From positions 310,001 through 374,000 of the forward strand of contig WBZZ01006266.1 of assembly GCA_019918135.1 (NCBI GenBank): a stretch of DNA of 64,000 bases. Reading direction: 5' to 3'. The notes below the pieces were generated by a model. It saw only the letters and a list, made by a program, of their open reading frames with translations, searched no databases and was not told where the DNA came from. Numbering within the stretch: position 1 is the first letter of the stretch; the number at the start of each line of letters is the position of its first letter. Made by a program: the position numbers and the translations under genes. This document shows positions 1-8,723 of this stretch, piece by piece. The DNA comes from Paulinella micropora (Eukaryota; Cercozoa; Imbricatea; Euglyphida; Paulinellidae).

Positions 1-1067
1 TAGAGTGGTCTCTGGCTAAGAGCGCCGGCTCTCCTCGCAACGGTGCTTGGCACAAACTAGCGTATGGCAACGGACTGTTTGTGGCGGTCGGATCTGTAGG
101 GTGGAGTAATAACGAGTCAGCAATGACATCTCCTGACGGTCGAAACTGGACGATCCGTCGCACGCCTGTCGGATGTACATGGGCGGATATTGTGTTTGGC
201 GGCGACATGTTTGTGGCGGTGGGATATAAGGGCGGCACCGGCAACCACGACGGCATCATGACGTCTACGGACGGCCTAGTATGGCAACCGCGCGGGGTGG
301 CGCGCACAGGGAGTTGGCAGGCTGTCGCGTTTGGTTCTGGCGTGTTTGTGGCTCTGGGCTCAGTGTTGCTGGGCTTGAATTCTGCTGTTCCGGCCGCTAT
401 GTTTTCGGCTGACGGCCTATCTTGGACCGACGCTAGCCTGCCAGCAAACTTTGGTCTGGCCAGCTATGGCGCTGTGAAGGCGATTGCTTATGGGCAAGGG
501 CTGTTTGTGGCGGTTCTGCAGAAGGACGACTATAATGTCGAATATGCTAACAGGCCTGGTATATTCCTGCTGTCTGCCGACGCCGGTCGAAGCTGGACGG
601 TTCTGGCGGGCGAGATGTACGACAACTACTGGACGGATATAACTTATGGCCAAGGCCTTTTCGTCGCGGTCGCGGCTGCTTGCATGAACGGGCGGACCTG
701 CGCCATGGCGTCGGCCGACGCTGGCAGAACCTGGGCGTACCGGGTACCTAGCGTCGTGGCCACGAGCGGCTACCTTAGCGGCTACACGGGTTTCGCCCAA
801 ATCAGCTGCAGTGAGGATGGCCTGTTCGTAGGAGTGCGCGAAGGAGGCGATCGAGTACTGGTATCGCGCGACGGGGTTACTTGGGACCCCCAGGCTATCC
901 CGAGCACTAGAACCTGGCGTACTATCGCGTATGGCAATCGTTCCTTCGTGGTGCTGGCCGGTGAACCTGGCACGACGGGCTCCGTGCTAGTATCGATATC
1001 AATGTTGCGTGATCCTGGCAACAGTTTGTGCCTACCTTCTCTAGAAACGTGCATGCTCACGACCTAG
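1..1067 (+). CDS. BNR/Asp-box-like beta-propeller protein, 5'-truncated by the window edge
   Basis: The frame starting at base 3 is open to the left edge, so the true start lies outside; the stop is TAG at 1065-1067. About 354 codons are visible. The protein is a run of seven degenerate repeats of roughly 40-50 residues, each with the pattern W-x-x-I/V-A-Y/F-G-x-G-x-FVAVG followed about 20 residues later by S-x-DG-x-x-W (for example AYGNGLFVAVG, then SPDGRNW). This pattern is typical of BNR/Asp-box or Kelch-like propeller blades, as in sialidase-type and photosystem-assembly-type propellers. No catalytic residues can be assigned, so a binding or surface role is inference. A GTG at 81 could be taken as a start, but the first repeat begins upstream of it. 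A second copy of its 3' end lies on the minus strand near 58.05-58.12 kb. Confidence 0.7.
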   Translation, partial: EWSLAKSAGSPRNGAWHKLAYGNGLFVAVGSVGWSNNESAMTSPDGRNWTIRRTPVGCTWADIVFGGDMFVAVGYKGGTGNHDGIMTSTDGLVWQPRGVARTGSWQAVAFGSGVFVALGSVLLGLNSAVPAAMFSADGLSWTDASLPANFGLASYGAVKAIAYGQGLFVAVLQKDDYNVEYANRPGIFLLSADAGRSWTVLAGEMYDNYWTDITYGQGLFVAVAAACMNGRTCAMASADAGRTWAYRVPSVVATSGYLSGYTGFAQISCSEDGLFVGVREGGDRVLVSRDGVTWDPQAIPSTRTWRTIAYGNRSFVVLAGEPGTTGSVLVSISMLRDPGNSLCLPSLETCMLTT

Positions 1068-1144
1068 CCAGGCCAACAACGCGTAGATACAAATCCTGTG
1101 TTTTGAGGAATGAAAAAGCAAGTTGTACATATATATATGTTTTT

Positions 1145-1268
1145 CTGAGAGCGGCACTTATAAGCCGGATCCGACGCAACGGTGCGCCGGGCTCGATGGC
1201 TCTGCCACCAGCTTACCTGATTTTGTCGGTGGTAGGATTCTGGATGTTTGAAAATACTCCCACCCCTG
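1145..1268 (+). repeat. Direct repeat, copy 1 (downstream side of the 1431-2459 gene)
   Basis: A segment of about 120 bp, starting GCGGCACTTATAAGCCGGAT and ending near TTTGAAAATAC, recurs in the same orientation at 2537-2660 with a modest number of differences. The pair brackets the minus-strand gene at 1431-2459. The segment contains the palindrome CTTATAAG and a potential stem CCACC/GGTGG; in the second copy the stem becomes CCATC/GGTGG, which keeps pairing through a G-U wobble in RNA. Its function is unknown. The rest of 1068-1430 is AT-rich and includes an ATATATATATG run; 1300-1370 resembles 40630-40690. Confidence 0.6.
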
Positions 1269-1430
1269 AAATAAAATAAAAATACGTGAAACGCCTTTAT
1301 TTCTTATTCCTTGTCGAGACTTTTTACTTACATTTTTTTTTTGTACTTTCTTGGCTTCTCTCGCTCGAGATTGCTTGTACCACAACAGCACGGGGGTATT
1401 GGCCGTGAAAAAAGGGGCGCTCCTTTCTCC

Positions 1431-2459
1431 TTATTCGGATAAAAATAGCTCGTGGGAATCTTCATAGAAATCTCCATTGCACCAATCTCTCAGTGCACTC
1501 TTGTACATGTCTTGTTGTGCTCTTTCTCTCCAATACACCAACGATTCTTGCCACTGTGAACAATCCATATCGATCTCTATCTCACAGGGGAGTTTGGGGT
1601 GTTGCACGCCTTGCAGAATCTGTAGGGGCGTATGCAAACGAAAACATTTTTGCTCATTAGCCGGCGGCTCCAGATTTTGTTTCCACACCGCCAGATTCCA
1701 AACGGATTCGGATTCATCGAGATATAACCGGTCGTGCATGAAATTCCCGTGCGTACTTATCCACGCATTAAAACAACCGTCCGCGGTGTATGCAGCGTCT
1801 TTTCGCCAAATCTCCAAGATTTTTTTGATGGCCTTTTTCCTGCAAGGACGATAGATGATTTTGTGATTGCTTTTTTGGGTCAATTTGCACAGCTTTTCAA
1901 AAGAAAACAGTCGTCGCACTAGTGTTAGCAAAGACAAGTAATCATCGGCTTCGGCAGTGTAATGGTAGGCTAGCTGCGCCAGTGTAATCTCTACTGTTTG
2001 CGTCACCATTTCCGTTGTGACGTTCCCGCTCTGGTACTTAGGCTCTTTTGTGCTGGAAGAAAGATTGATTTCGAGTTGCTTCTGTGAACATGTCTTCTTG
2101 TGTACCCCGCGCTTTTCCTCCGCAACTTCGGCTAAGACATAAATCTTCAAATTGCACTTTTCTGCGTAGTGTCCCGCAACCAACAGAGCCGTAAGCATAG
2201 CGCGCGGCATCACTGAACACACCAGCACTCGGGGCTTCTCTTGATGTAGTAAAGTGCGTGCAGCGCGCAGCTCTTCTCTTTGCAACACGTTGACCCAAGG
2301 CACGGCAGAACTCAGGAACGAGTCACAGAGCATTTTATATTCTTGTTTCTTAATTAGTTCCCGTACGTTTGCCGTGACCAAGAGGTGCCGAATGTAGTAT
2401 AGCTGATGATATTTGTTCACCTTGCTCGTGCCGGCCGACTTTTTCTGGATTACTTGCAT
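1431..2459 (-). CDS. Unrecognised protein, about 342 aa
   Basis: The reading frame runs to 2570, but the first ATG is at 2459 and the upstream codons fall inside the direct repeat and an AGAGAG run, so 2459 is the preferred start. The stop is TAA at 1431-1433. I recognise no family. The protein begins with a basic stretch (MQVIQKKSAGTSKVNKYHQ). Its first half has a hydrophobic strand-helix-strand segment (RVLVCSVMPRAML, then NLKIYVLAE) that could be Rossmann-like, though this is only a shape. Its second half is rich in Trp, Tyr and charged residues (for example IYRPCRKKAIKKILEIWRKD). No signal peptide or membrane segment is evident. It is flanked by two direct repeats and runs toward the propeller gene. 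Confidence 0.6.
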   Translation of the reverse strand: MQVIQKKSAGTSKVNKYHQLYYIRHLLVTANVRELIKKQEYKMLCDSFLSSAVPWVNVLQREELRAARTLLHQEKPRVLVCSVMPRAMLTALLVAGHYAEKCNLKIYVLAEVAEEKRGVHKKTCSQKQLEINLSSSTKEPKYQSGNVTTEMVTQTVEITLAQLAYHYTAEADDYLSLLTLVRRLFSFEKLCKLTQKSNHKIIYRPCRKKAIKKILEIWRKDAAYTADGCFNAWISTHGNFMHDRLYLDESESVWNLAVWKQNLEPPANEQKCFRLHTPLQILQGVQHPKLPCEIEIDMDCSQWQESLVYWRERAQQDMYKSALRDWCNGDFYEDSHELFLSE

Positions 2460-2536
2460 TTTTTGCTCTCTCTTATTACACTCTAGTACAACGTACCGTA
2501 GTCGGCGGTTTGGAAAGCAAATACAGCGAGAAAGAG

Positions 2537-2660
2537 AGAGAGCGGCACTTATAAGCCGGATCCGACGCACGGTGCGCCAGGGCTCGATGGTTCTGCCATC
2601 AGCTTACCGAATTTTGTCGGTGGCAGGATTCTGAATTTTTGAAAATACCCCCGGTTTTCA
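2537..2660 (+). repeat. Direct repeat, copy 2 (upstream side of the 1431-2459 gene)
   Basis: This is the partner of 1145-1268 in the same orientation. It sits just upstream of the ATG at 2459 on the minus strand, so it may hold promoter elements of that gene. Alternatively the two copies could be ends of an inserted unit or the result of a local duplication; target-site duplications are not evident to me. Confidence 0.6.
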
Positions 2661-2686
2661 ATGCGGTCGCGACCTCCGTCCGTCAG

Positions 2687-2708
2687 ACCCCGCGGCCTAG
2701 GCGGGGGT
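2687..2708. other. GC-rich hairpin
   Basis: CCCCGC at 2688-2693 can pair with GCGGGG at 2701-2706 around a short loop containing GGCCTAG. It lies between the 2537-2660 repeat and the RING/TRAF fragment and could act as a 3'-end signal. The remainder of 2709-2880 shows no gene. A stretch near 2841-2872 is shared with 57943-57970. Confidence 0.4.
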
Positions 2709-2887
2709 AGGTCGTGCTACAGCCATCTAGCTTTATCTTGTCCCGCCTAGAGTACAAAAAAGAAACTGCGGGGGGGGAGCCCGCTAATTTGGACGTGTTT
2801 TCCTCCAATCAATCCGCGAGCTGCGTTTTTCTGCACCTAACGGTCTGACTTTGGTACAAAAGCTTCAGCACAGGTGCTTGAAAAGTC

Positions 2888-3021
2888 AAAAAAGAAGAGG
2901 TGCGGGAGTGCAAAGAGAGGTTTGAAAAACAGGTTGCGGCCTATTTGCGAAAACAAACTCTAGAGTTGCTTGCGCAAGGAATACTGCAGACATCCGTTAC
3001 CTCCTCGGGCCACCACTCCTA
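2888..3021 (+). pseudogene. Possible short coding remnant
   Basis: An open stretch of about 44 codons reads as a charged, helix-forming segment (KKEEVRECKERFEKQVAAYL and onward) and ends at TAA at about 3019-3021. There is no convincing start, and it overlaps the opposite-strand RING/TRAF fragment at its 3' end. It may be the tail of a lost coiled-coil gene, or chance. I report it only as a weak remnant. Confidence 0.2.
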
Positions 3022-3337
3022 AGTACTCCCAGCCCTTGCGGCATGCCGCATCCATTGCACAGCACTCGCAGGTCTCGCCCACTAGTTTTCTACCTTTCGC
3101 AGCCCCCATCTTGGCACGTGTGTCGGCAGCCCTTATGGCGTTGTCGAAGGCTGTATAATGATTTTTTGGAAACAGTATTGCGATGTGGTACGCAGACATT
3201 GTTAAATTTTGTGCTTTTGCAACCAGTGACTTATACGCAAACATCCCGGTAGCAGTCGCTTTTACGCTTGACCCTATACGTACTTGTAACCGCACTTTAG
3301 TATTCTTTATTGAACATGTGAGCCAAGGAGGCAACAC
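2960..3337 (-). pseudogene. C-terminal fragment of the RING/TRAF zinc-finger family
   Basis: The C-terminal part matches the end of the intact RING/TRAF protein at 58187-58840: KLVGETCECCAMDAACRKGW here against KLVGGACECCAIDAACRKGW there, followed by WEYLGVVARG against WEYVGAVARG. The RING and TRAF-like fingers are absent and there is no convincing ATG at the 5' end, which runs toward a poly-C tract near 3350-3370. It is therefore a 5'-truncated paralogue. The Cys-rich CxCC motif is kept and may be a third metal site of the family. Confidence 0.65.
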
Positions 3338-3441
3338 TCGCTCGCCTTCCCCCCCCCCCCCCCCCCCCCAAGCCGCGCCTGACCATGTTTATTGGATATA
3401 CCAGGCTTTTAATTGAACTTTGTGGCGCCATGCATGTTTAG

Positions 3442-3454
3442 TATAGTAACTATA
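3442..3454. promoter_or_regulatory. AT-rich palindrome upstream of the 3549 gene
   Basis: TATAGTAACTATA is a perfect 13-bp palindrome about 95 bp before the ATG at 3549, in an AT-rich stretch (TAATAATAT follows) that contrasts with its surroundings. It could be a core promoter or operator; this is inference from position only. The rest of 3338-3548 holds a poly-C tract at about 3350-3370 and no gene. Confidence 0.3.
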
Positions 3455-3548
3455 GTAATAATATCCCGTGGGTACGAACGGAGCGCCAACCCTTGCTAGG
3501 AAGTTGGCAAGGAGATAGAGAGAGCGACGGAGTGTCGATCTGGACTAG

Positions 3549-4718
3549 ATGAGCCAACAAGCAGCGCTCAGATTTTTTGACGAAGAAGAGATTGAGACAT
3601 GGCCCTTGCAGCTGAATGCCGAATTGGAAGCAATACAGAAAGAGTGGCTGCTACGGCTGATAAAGTTTCTGTCGAGTGTCTATCCCAAGGTTAGACTGAC
3701 ATGGGAGGGCCTATGTTTCACCGGTCTCCGATTTTCAAATGAGAGCACAAATCAGCCTGTTCTTTTACAAACGAGCGCTTTCATATCGGCCAAGACAGTT
3801 GATGAAGATGGAGCGTTAACTGCCACGACTCGTGTGTTACTATGTCCCAAACAATGGTCGATGCCCGAGAGTAATTGGGGGAATATCTTGACGGGCGTGC
3901 AAGTACTGCTTCTAAACATGAGGAAAAGGCTGTACGGCCTTAACAACGAAACGACGCTTGTAATGGCACATCTGAAGCCTGCTTGGGACTTTGTGGTGGG
4001 GACGTTTGAGAATAAACTGGGCTTTGAACACATACATGCAAGATATGTCGTGGACGTACGCTTTTTGCCCAAGCTGCAATACAGTCTTTGGCCGCAGGAA
4101 CTATTGAAGTTTCTTGCTGTGTGGCCAGGGTGTGAAGCGGTAATACGCACCGAAATACTCACAAAACCCAAAGAGCGAGAAGATCTTGGCGAACCGAGTG
4201 ATGATATCCTACAAGAAGTGGCGCAATGGTGCCAGGATGTACCTCACGTAAAGCCACCGACTGACATATCAGCAAAGCCAATTCTACGGAACATACAAGC
4301 TAAGATACACTGTTGGAAAGGGAAGGGAGAGCTGCTCAGAAAATTCGAAGGCACCTTTGGCAAGATAAATCAGCTCCTGTGTATAGCAGTTAATGAAAGC
4401 AAGGAACGGCGCAATGCTGTCATTGCAGCGCTCAGCAGGTTCGGGTCTGATGATGACGCTCCTGCTGAGGGTTGGTTAACAGAGGAGTACCCGGAATGGA
4501 TCCCCGGAGCCTTGTATCAGGCAACTCATGCGCACATACTCGACGAAAAACTTGTGCGCAAGGCCAAGCAGATGCTAAGGGAAAAGATGTCCGCTGAACA
4601 GCAGAAAGAAATCGACTGGTTGCTGCAGCAATACGATAGTATCTGTGCAGGGGCTAGAATCTGTCCCAAATGTAACAAGCTGATTCGGGTGCAGTCTCGT
4701 CCCAAAATCCCAAAGTAG
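3549..4718 (+). CDS. Unrecognised 389-aa protein with a C-terminal CxxC knuckle
   Basis: The ORF starts at ATG 3549 and stops at TAG 4716-4718. I recognise no family. The N-terminal half mixes hydrophobic and aromatic segments without clear membrane helices (LRLIKFLSSVYPKVRLTWEG). The C-terminal third is helical and charged, and ends with CPKCNKLI, half of a zinc-ribbon-like site. The last codons and the stop (PKIPK-stop) lie inside a sequence, CCCAAAATCCCAAAGTAG, that is part of the foldback repeat at 35.4-36.5 kb. A repeat has therefore replaced the original 3' end, and the native C-terminus, perhaps with the second CxxC, may be lost. Codon use is more AT-rich than in the cassette genes. 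Confidence 0.7.
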   Translation: MSQQAALRFFDEEEIETWPLQLNAELEAIQKEWLLRLIKFLSSVYPKVRLTWEGLCFTGLRFSNESTNQPVLLQTSAFISAKTVDEDGALTATTRVLLCPKQWSMPESNWGNILTGVQVLLLNMRKRLYGLNNETTLVMAHLKPAWDFVVGTFENKLGFEHIHARYVVDVRFLPKLQYSLWPQELLKFLAVWPGCEAVIRTEILTKPKEREDLGEPSDDILQEVAQWCQDVPHVKPPTDISAKPILRNIQAKIHCWKGKGELLRKFEGTFGKINQLLCIAVNESKERRNAVIAALSRFGSDDDAPAEGWLTEEYPEWIPGALYQATHAHILDEKLVRKAKQMLREKMSAEQQKEIDWLLQQYDSICAGARICPKCNKLIRVQSRPKIPK

Positions 4719-5500
4719 AAATTCCTCCGCGTGATTTCCCTCCTCTTCTTTCTTCTCCGTCTGTCTCTCTGGTTGTCTGTCAAAAATCTTTTTTTCTCTT
4801 TTCATATTTTTCATATTTTTCTGACATTGTGCACGGTGGCCGAGCCATGGCACGGACAGGGCGCCGTCGTCGGGGTTGCGAGGCCCTTGTCTACTTGGTA
4901 GATAGACCACCGCCCGTCCAACCGCCGCAGGTTCGTGCTGGAGCCCGAGACATCGTTTTCTTCTGCAGTCCCTCCTCTCGCTTGAACAGGTCTTGTTATA
5001 AAGAATTTTGTGCTGCCAGCTGAATCTGCGCTTGTTGACAGCCACCGTGTCGTCGGAATATTAGTTTTCCACACGGCAGCAGCTCGTGTAAGACCGGCAC
5101 AGCCTAGAACTAGCAAGAGACAGTCTGTCTTTGTTTCCACGCTATTAAAAAGCTTAGTCCTGATTTATGTCTTTTTTAAAAAGAAGTTTAATAAAGCTCT
5201 GACAAAGTCAATGTGCTTTGGCACACTAAAATGCCCTAGTAACCAGAGGGGCAAGGCTCGCCGTCATTGTCGCTCAGCGTGACCTGCAGAAACACAAATT
5301 CAGTTTGTGCACACCTGTACACTTTAGTTGGGCCCGCTGAATATGGTTAGCTCGGGTTACAAGAAGGGGCGCCGCAACCGCGGGCGTACGATGTTGTCAC
5401 GTGCGCACCTGGAGGCGGCGCTTGTTGAGGCCAAGAGACCCGGCTTTTGCGGGAAGCCGCTGAGCAAGGCAACACCGACGCCCAAATGTGCCTGGCTGAC
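4716..5500 (+). repeat. Segmental duplication (paired with about 36526-37330), including a family A repeat half-unit
   Basis: This block is almost identical to 36526-37330. It starts with AAATTCCTCCGCGTGATTTC, passes through a family A half-unit (4799-4945, with GGCCGAGCCATGGC), then a unique spacer, and at about 5185-5290 a segment also present directly upstream of the intact HNH gene at 48718 (GTCAATGTGCTTTGGCACAC). The block carries the 5' flank of the cassette. No gene is credible between 4719 and 5390. Confidence 0.75.
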
Positions 5501-5516
5501 CTTTACCTTTATGGGC
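5395..5516 (+). pseudogene. Sel1-repeat gene fragment
   Basis: This stretch matches 37205-37327 and, read in the Sel1 frame, encodes the start of a Sel1 repeat (NTDAQMCLADLYLYG). Just after it the sequence jumps to the antisense of the RING/Sel1 gene, whereas the copy at 37.3-37.6 kb continues for about 290 bp of further Sel1 repeats. The copy here has therefore lost that segment. Confidence 0.55.
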
Positions 5517-5865
5517 CAGGCGCAGACGACCGCCCGCTCCAGTGCTGCGACATTCCGCGCGTGGTTCTGAGCCACGCCGCGCCCTAGCAACCAGCACACA
5601 CCTAGCTTGTACAGGTCGAAACATAACGAGCGCCTGCGCGGAGGGGCCCTCACTCTGCCAATACATTCTGGCTAAGGTGTAAGCAGTCATTGCGTCCGGA
5701 ACCTTTTGCTATGCTTTTCCAAGAAGCGCACGCGGTCAGACTCGTAGAAATTGCTCTCATCAAGGCATTCTAGTTCACTACGCCACCGGTTGCGGGCTAG
5801 GGCTACCACGGGACAGGGGGCCGCCTAGCATGATCACTGCCGAGGCAGCCGACAGAGAGAGAGTA
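5516..5865 (-). pseudogene. Fragment of the RING/Sel1 cassette gene
   Basis: On the minus strand this matches pieces of the intact gene at 11184-13493, for example the region encoding LGVCWLLGRGVAQNHAR and that encoding MYWQ-x-E-x-PSAQALVMF, joined with internal deletions. No continuous frame remains. It sits immediately upstream of the HNH/SF3-like pseudogene at 6168, in the same divergent order as the intact pair at 11-16 kb. Between 5866 and 6167 lie a fragment of AGAGAG, the 5' flank shared with 38440-38766, and a poly-G/poly-C hairpin near 6017-6040. Confidence 0.7.
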
Positions 5866-6167
5866 AAGCAAACAATCGCACACGGCCACACTTCAATTAC
5901 GCGTGCGATTCTTTGGTTTCTAACAACAAGACGCTGCCAAAAGCCAGCAACAGACAGATCAGCTTGTGGAAGTTGACTGCCAGTGAAAGAACTTGCTTTT
6001 TGCCCAGGACAGCCGAGGGGGGGGGGCGCCCCCCCCCCCCTCCCCTTCTCCTTTAAATTCGTCCTCTGCCTCCCCTTCCTACTCGGTAAAGGGAGACGCC
6101 CTCCCCCCCCCCCCCACACTCACGCATTCTCACTTTTTCTTTCCCCTCGCGCTTTCCTTAGCACAAG

Positions 6168-7385
6168 ATGGAAGACACGGAGCGTCGCCTAGAGATCCTT
6201 GCGCAGATAAGCGGCAAGGAAAGTTTGCTGCAGCTGCTGCAAAGACCCTTGGTAACGATAGAGCAAGCTCGAGAAATTATTTACAAGTTTTTCAAGGCCG
6301 AGGCAACCGAACATTTTTGGCAAGACCTCCGTGACATAATGGCGCGATGGTGGTTATCGTCGCGCCAAGAAAGGTGTTGGTAGGCGAGCCCATCCCCGTT
6401 GCGTACACACAGTTGGCCAAGCTCTATCACCTGCGACAGAGTTTCAGACCCGACCAACTGGAGCTGGTGCCGTGCCACTGGGCATCGCGCTACACCAAGG
6501 AACGAAACCTCCGGCAGGGCTTTTGGAGACCTATTGCGTTAAGGCCCTGCCAGAACAAGACCTGGAGACTTTGCTCCTACCTAAAAAACTCCTGACCGGG
6601 GATAGCGGCATGGCCAATTGCAGCGCCCCGGCGCTGGACTGGGGCGACATGATTCGGAGCTGCTTCGAACCGCCCGACGGAAGCTTTTTTGTCGGCTGGC
6701 TCTTGCTCCTGCTTAAGCAGATCCTACGCGCAGTTTGCCAGGCATTGGGCGATGAACACGTTGGGGTTCTCCGTGACGATGACGTGAACAAGCCGCCTTG
6801 CCTACAACACGGCTTGCTGACCCTGATAGATGGTGTTTCTAGGCCTGCACACACGGGTGGCCAACTCAAAGAACTCTTGGAATTCTTGTGCTTGGATCGA
6901 AGACAGCCACTGTGGTCGGCGGAACAGCTCGTGTGGCTTGGAGTCTCCATGGCTACGCCCCTGAGGCTTGCTGCTGTCGCACCGCCTGCCTTGGCAAGGC
7001 AAACACAAGGGGATGTTTGCCATGCGATCCCAGGATCTCGTGGCTAGCTTTGCGCAGAGCCTGGGGCTTTGCCAGGAGGAAATGACCCAAGCTGCCACAG
7101 AGTGCTTTTGGCGACGTTTGCGCGCGACGTTTCCGAGGGTTAATCTGGCCCATAAAGGCAGGCAAAATATGTATGACGAGAACGGAAAGCCAAGCCTGGG
7201 GTTTGTTGTTCCCATATACAGCACACGGGCTGTTGCCTCAGCTAGGCGGCGAGACGCCTCTCAGGAAGGAGCGGAAGAAGAAAAAGCAGGACGAAGAAAA
7301 GAAAAGAAGCGCAGACGAGAGAAATCTGTGGGAGGGCACCGCGGAGCAGCAGAAACCCCAATACGCGAGCAGAGCCTTGTGCCCC
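6168..7385 (+). pseudogene. Decayed SF3-like/HNH cassette gene (copy of the 13742 gene)
   Basis: It starts with MEDTERRLEILAQISGKESL, the same N-terminus as the 13742-15868 protein, and follows it almost to the HNH domain with clear deletions. These are: about 37 bp after the RWW motif, which shifts the frame; the segment before the LLLKQILRAVCQ motif; the segment holding NQSQVLVLP, where the junction keeps a short match (GACAG/GGCAG); and the linker before GKHKGMF. The frame changes several times. The copy ends at about 7385, exactly before the HNH module, where a family A repeat begins. No product is expected. Confidence 0.85.
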
Positions 7386-8640
7386 CCATTTTTTTCCTGA
7401 TTTCATATTTTTCTGACTTTGTACACGGTGGCCGAGCCATGGCTCCGACGTGACGCCGTCGGAGTTGTGGGGCCCTTGTCCACCTGGTACATTGACCACC
7501 GTCCATCCATCCGCTTCAGCCAGCCCCCCCCCCCCCCCCCCCCCCAACCCCACTCCTATATCCAAAGATCCTTTCTGCCTCCCTCCCCTCTTCCCTCTTT
7601 GAGTTCAAGGGGGCTCGAGGAGCAGAGGGAGGGGTGGGGCGCAGAAGCTACAAAAAAATACATGAAAAGCCTCAACTAAGCCCCCCTCTCCCCTTGCCCC
7701 AGTGCCAAGTGTAAGACTTTGTCGAGCTTTAACTCAGCGTGATTTACAACTTCTTGGCGCGCTCCCTCTCCTAGTTCTCAGTGCCAAGATTAAAAACTTT
7801 GCCAGGAATTTTTTTAAATTTTGTACACCGGCGAAGCGCGCCCCTGCCCTCCCCTTTCCTCTCCCTCCCTCCCCAATGCCCCCCCCCCCCCCCCCGCCCC
7901 GTCTGTTTCTTTGGTTGTCGAGCAAAAAAATAATTTTCTTTCCTGATTTCATATTTTTCATATTTTTCTGACCTTGCGCACGATGGTCGAGCCATGGCTT
8001 CGACAGGGCGCCGTCGGGGTCGTGAGGCCCTTGTCCACCTGGTACATTGACCACCGCTTCATCCATCCGCCGCAGGGCTGCGCTGGAGCATGGTGCGCAA
8101 GATCTGCGGAAATATCTGCAGGAATTTGAAAAGTAGAAAAAAAATTTTTTTTGGGATGCGTTTGCATGCGCAAACAAGGGACGAGGGGGGTAACAGGGGA
8201 CAAGGGGAAGAGGGGGGAACGGGGGGGAGGAGCACTCCCCTCCCCTTCCCTCCTCCCCTTCCTCTTTCTCCCTCCCCTTTGCCTTCCCTCTTCCCCTTGC
8301 CCGTCTGTTTCTTTGGTTGTCGAGCAAGAAAAAAAATTTTTTTTCCTGATTTCATATTTTTCATATTTCTCTGACCTTGCGCACGGTGGCCGATCCATGG
8401 CTCCGACAGGGCGCCGTCGGGGTCGTGAGGCCCTTGTCCACCTGGTATATTGACCACCGCCCATCCATCCGCCGCAGGGCTGCGCTGGAGCACGGTGCGC
8501 AAGATCTGCGGAAATATCTGCAGGAATTTGAAAAGTAGAAAAAAAAAATTTGGGATGCGTTTGCACGCGCAAACAAGGGACGAGGGGGGAACGGGGGGGG
8601 GGGGGAGGAGCACTCCCTTCTCCTTCCCCCCTCCCCTCAT
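7386..8640. repeat. Family A foldback repeats with family B units
   Basis: Family A copies lie at about 7390-7530 (degenerate), 7940-8145 and 8345-8545. Each has TTTCATATTTTTCATATTT, then CTTGCGCAC, GGCCGAGCCATGGC, a GC-rich middle, CGGTGCGCAAG and GAAAAGT, so the ends pair with each other. Between copies are poly-G then poly-C arms meeting at GGAGCACTCC and the hairpin GTTTGC-ACGC-GCAAAC (in 8156-8180 and 8555-8575). Family B units (CAGTGCCAAG..., ACACCGGCGAAGCGCGCCCC) lie at 7700-7860. Apparent ORFs here are low-complexity and repeat-derived. Confidence 0.75.
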
Positions 8641-8723
8641 ATTGTATTAAACAGGAGAGGTAGAATATTGTTCTCTTATATCATCGATTAGCTTCCGCGG
8701 ACGAAAGCTTGCGCAGTCTGGAA

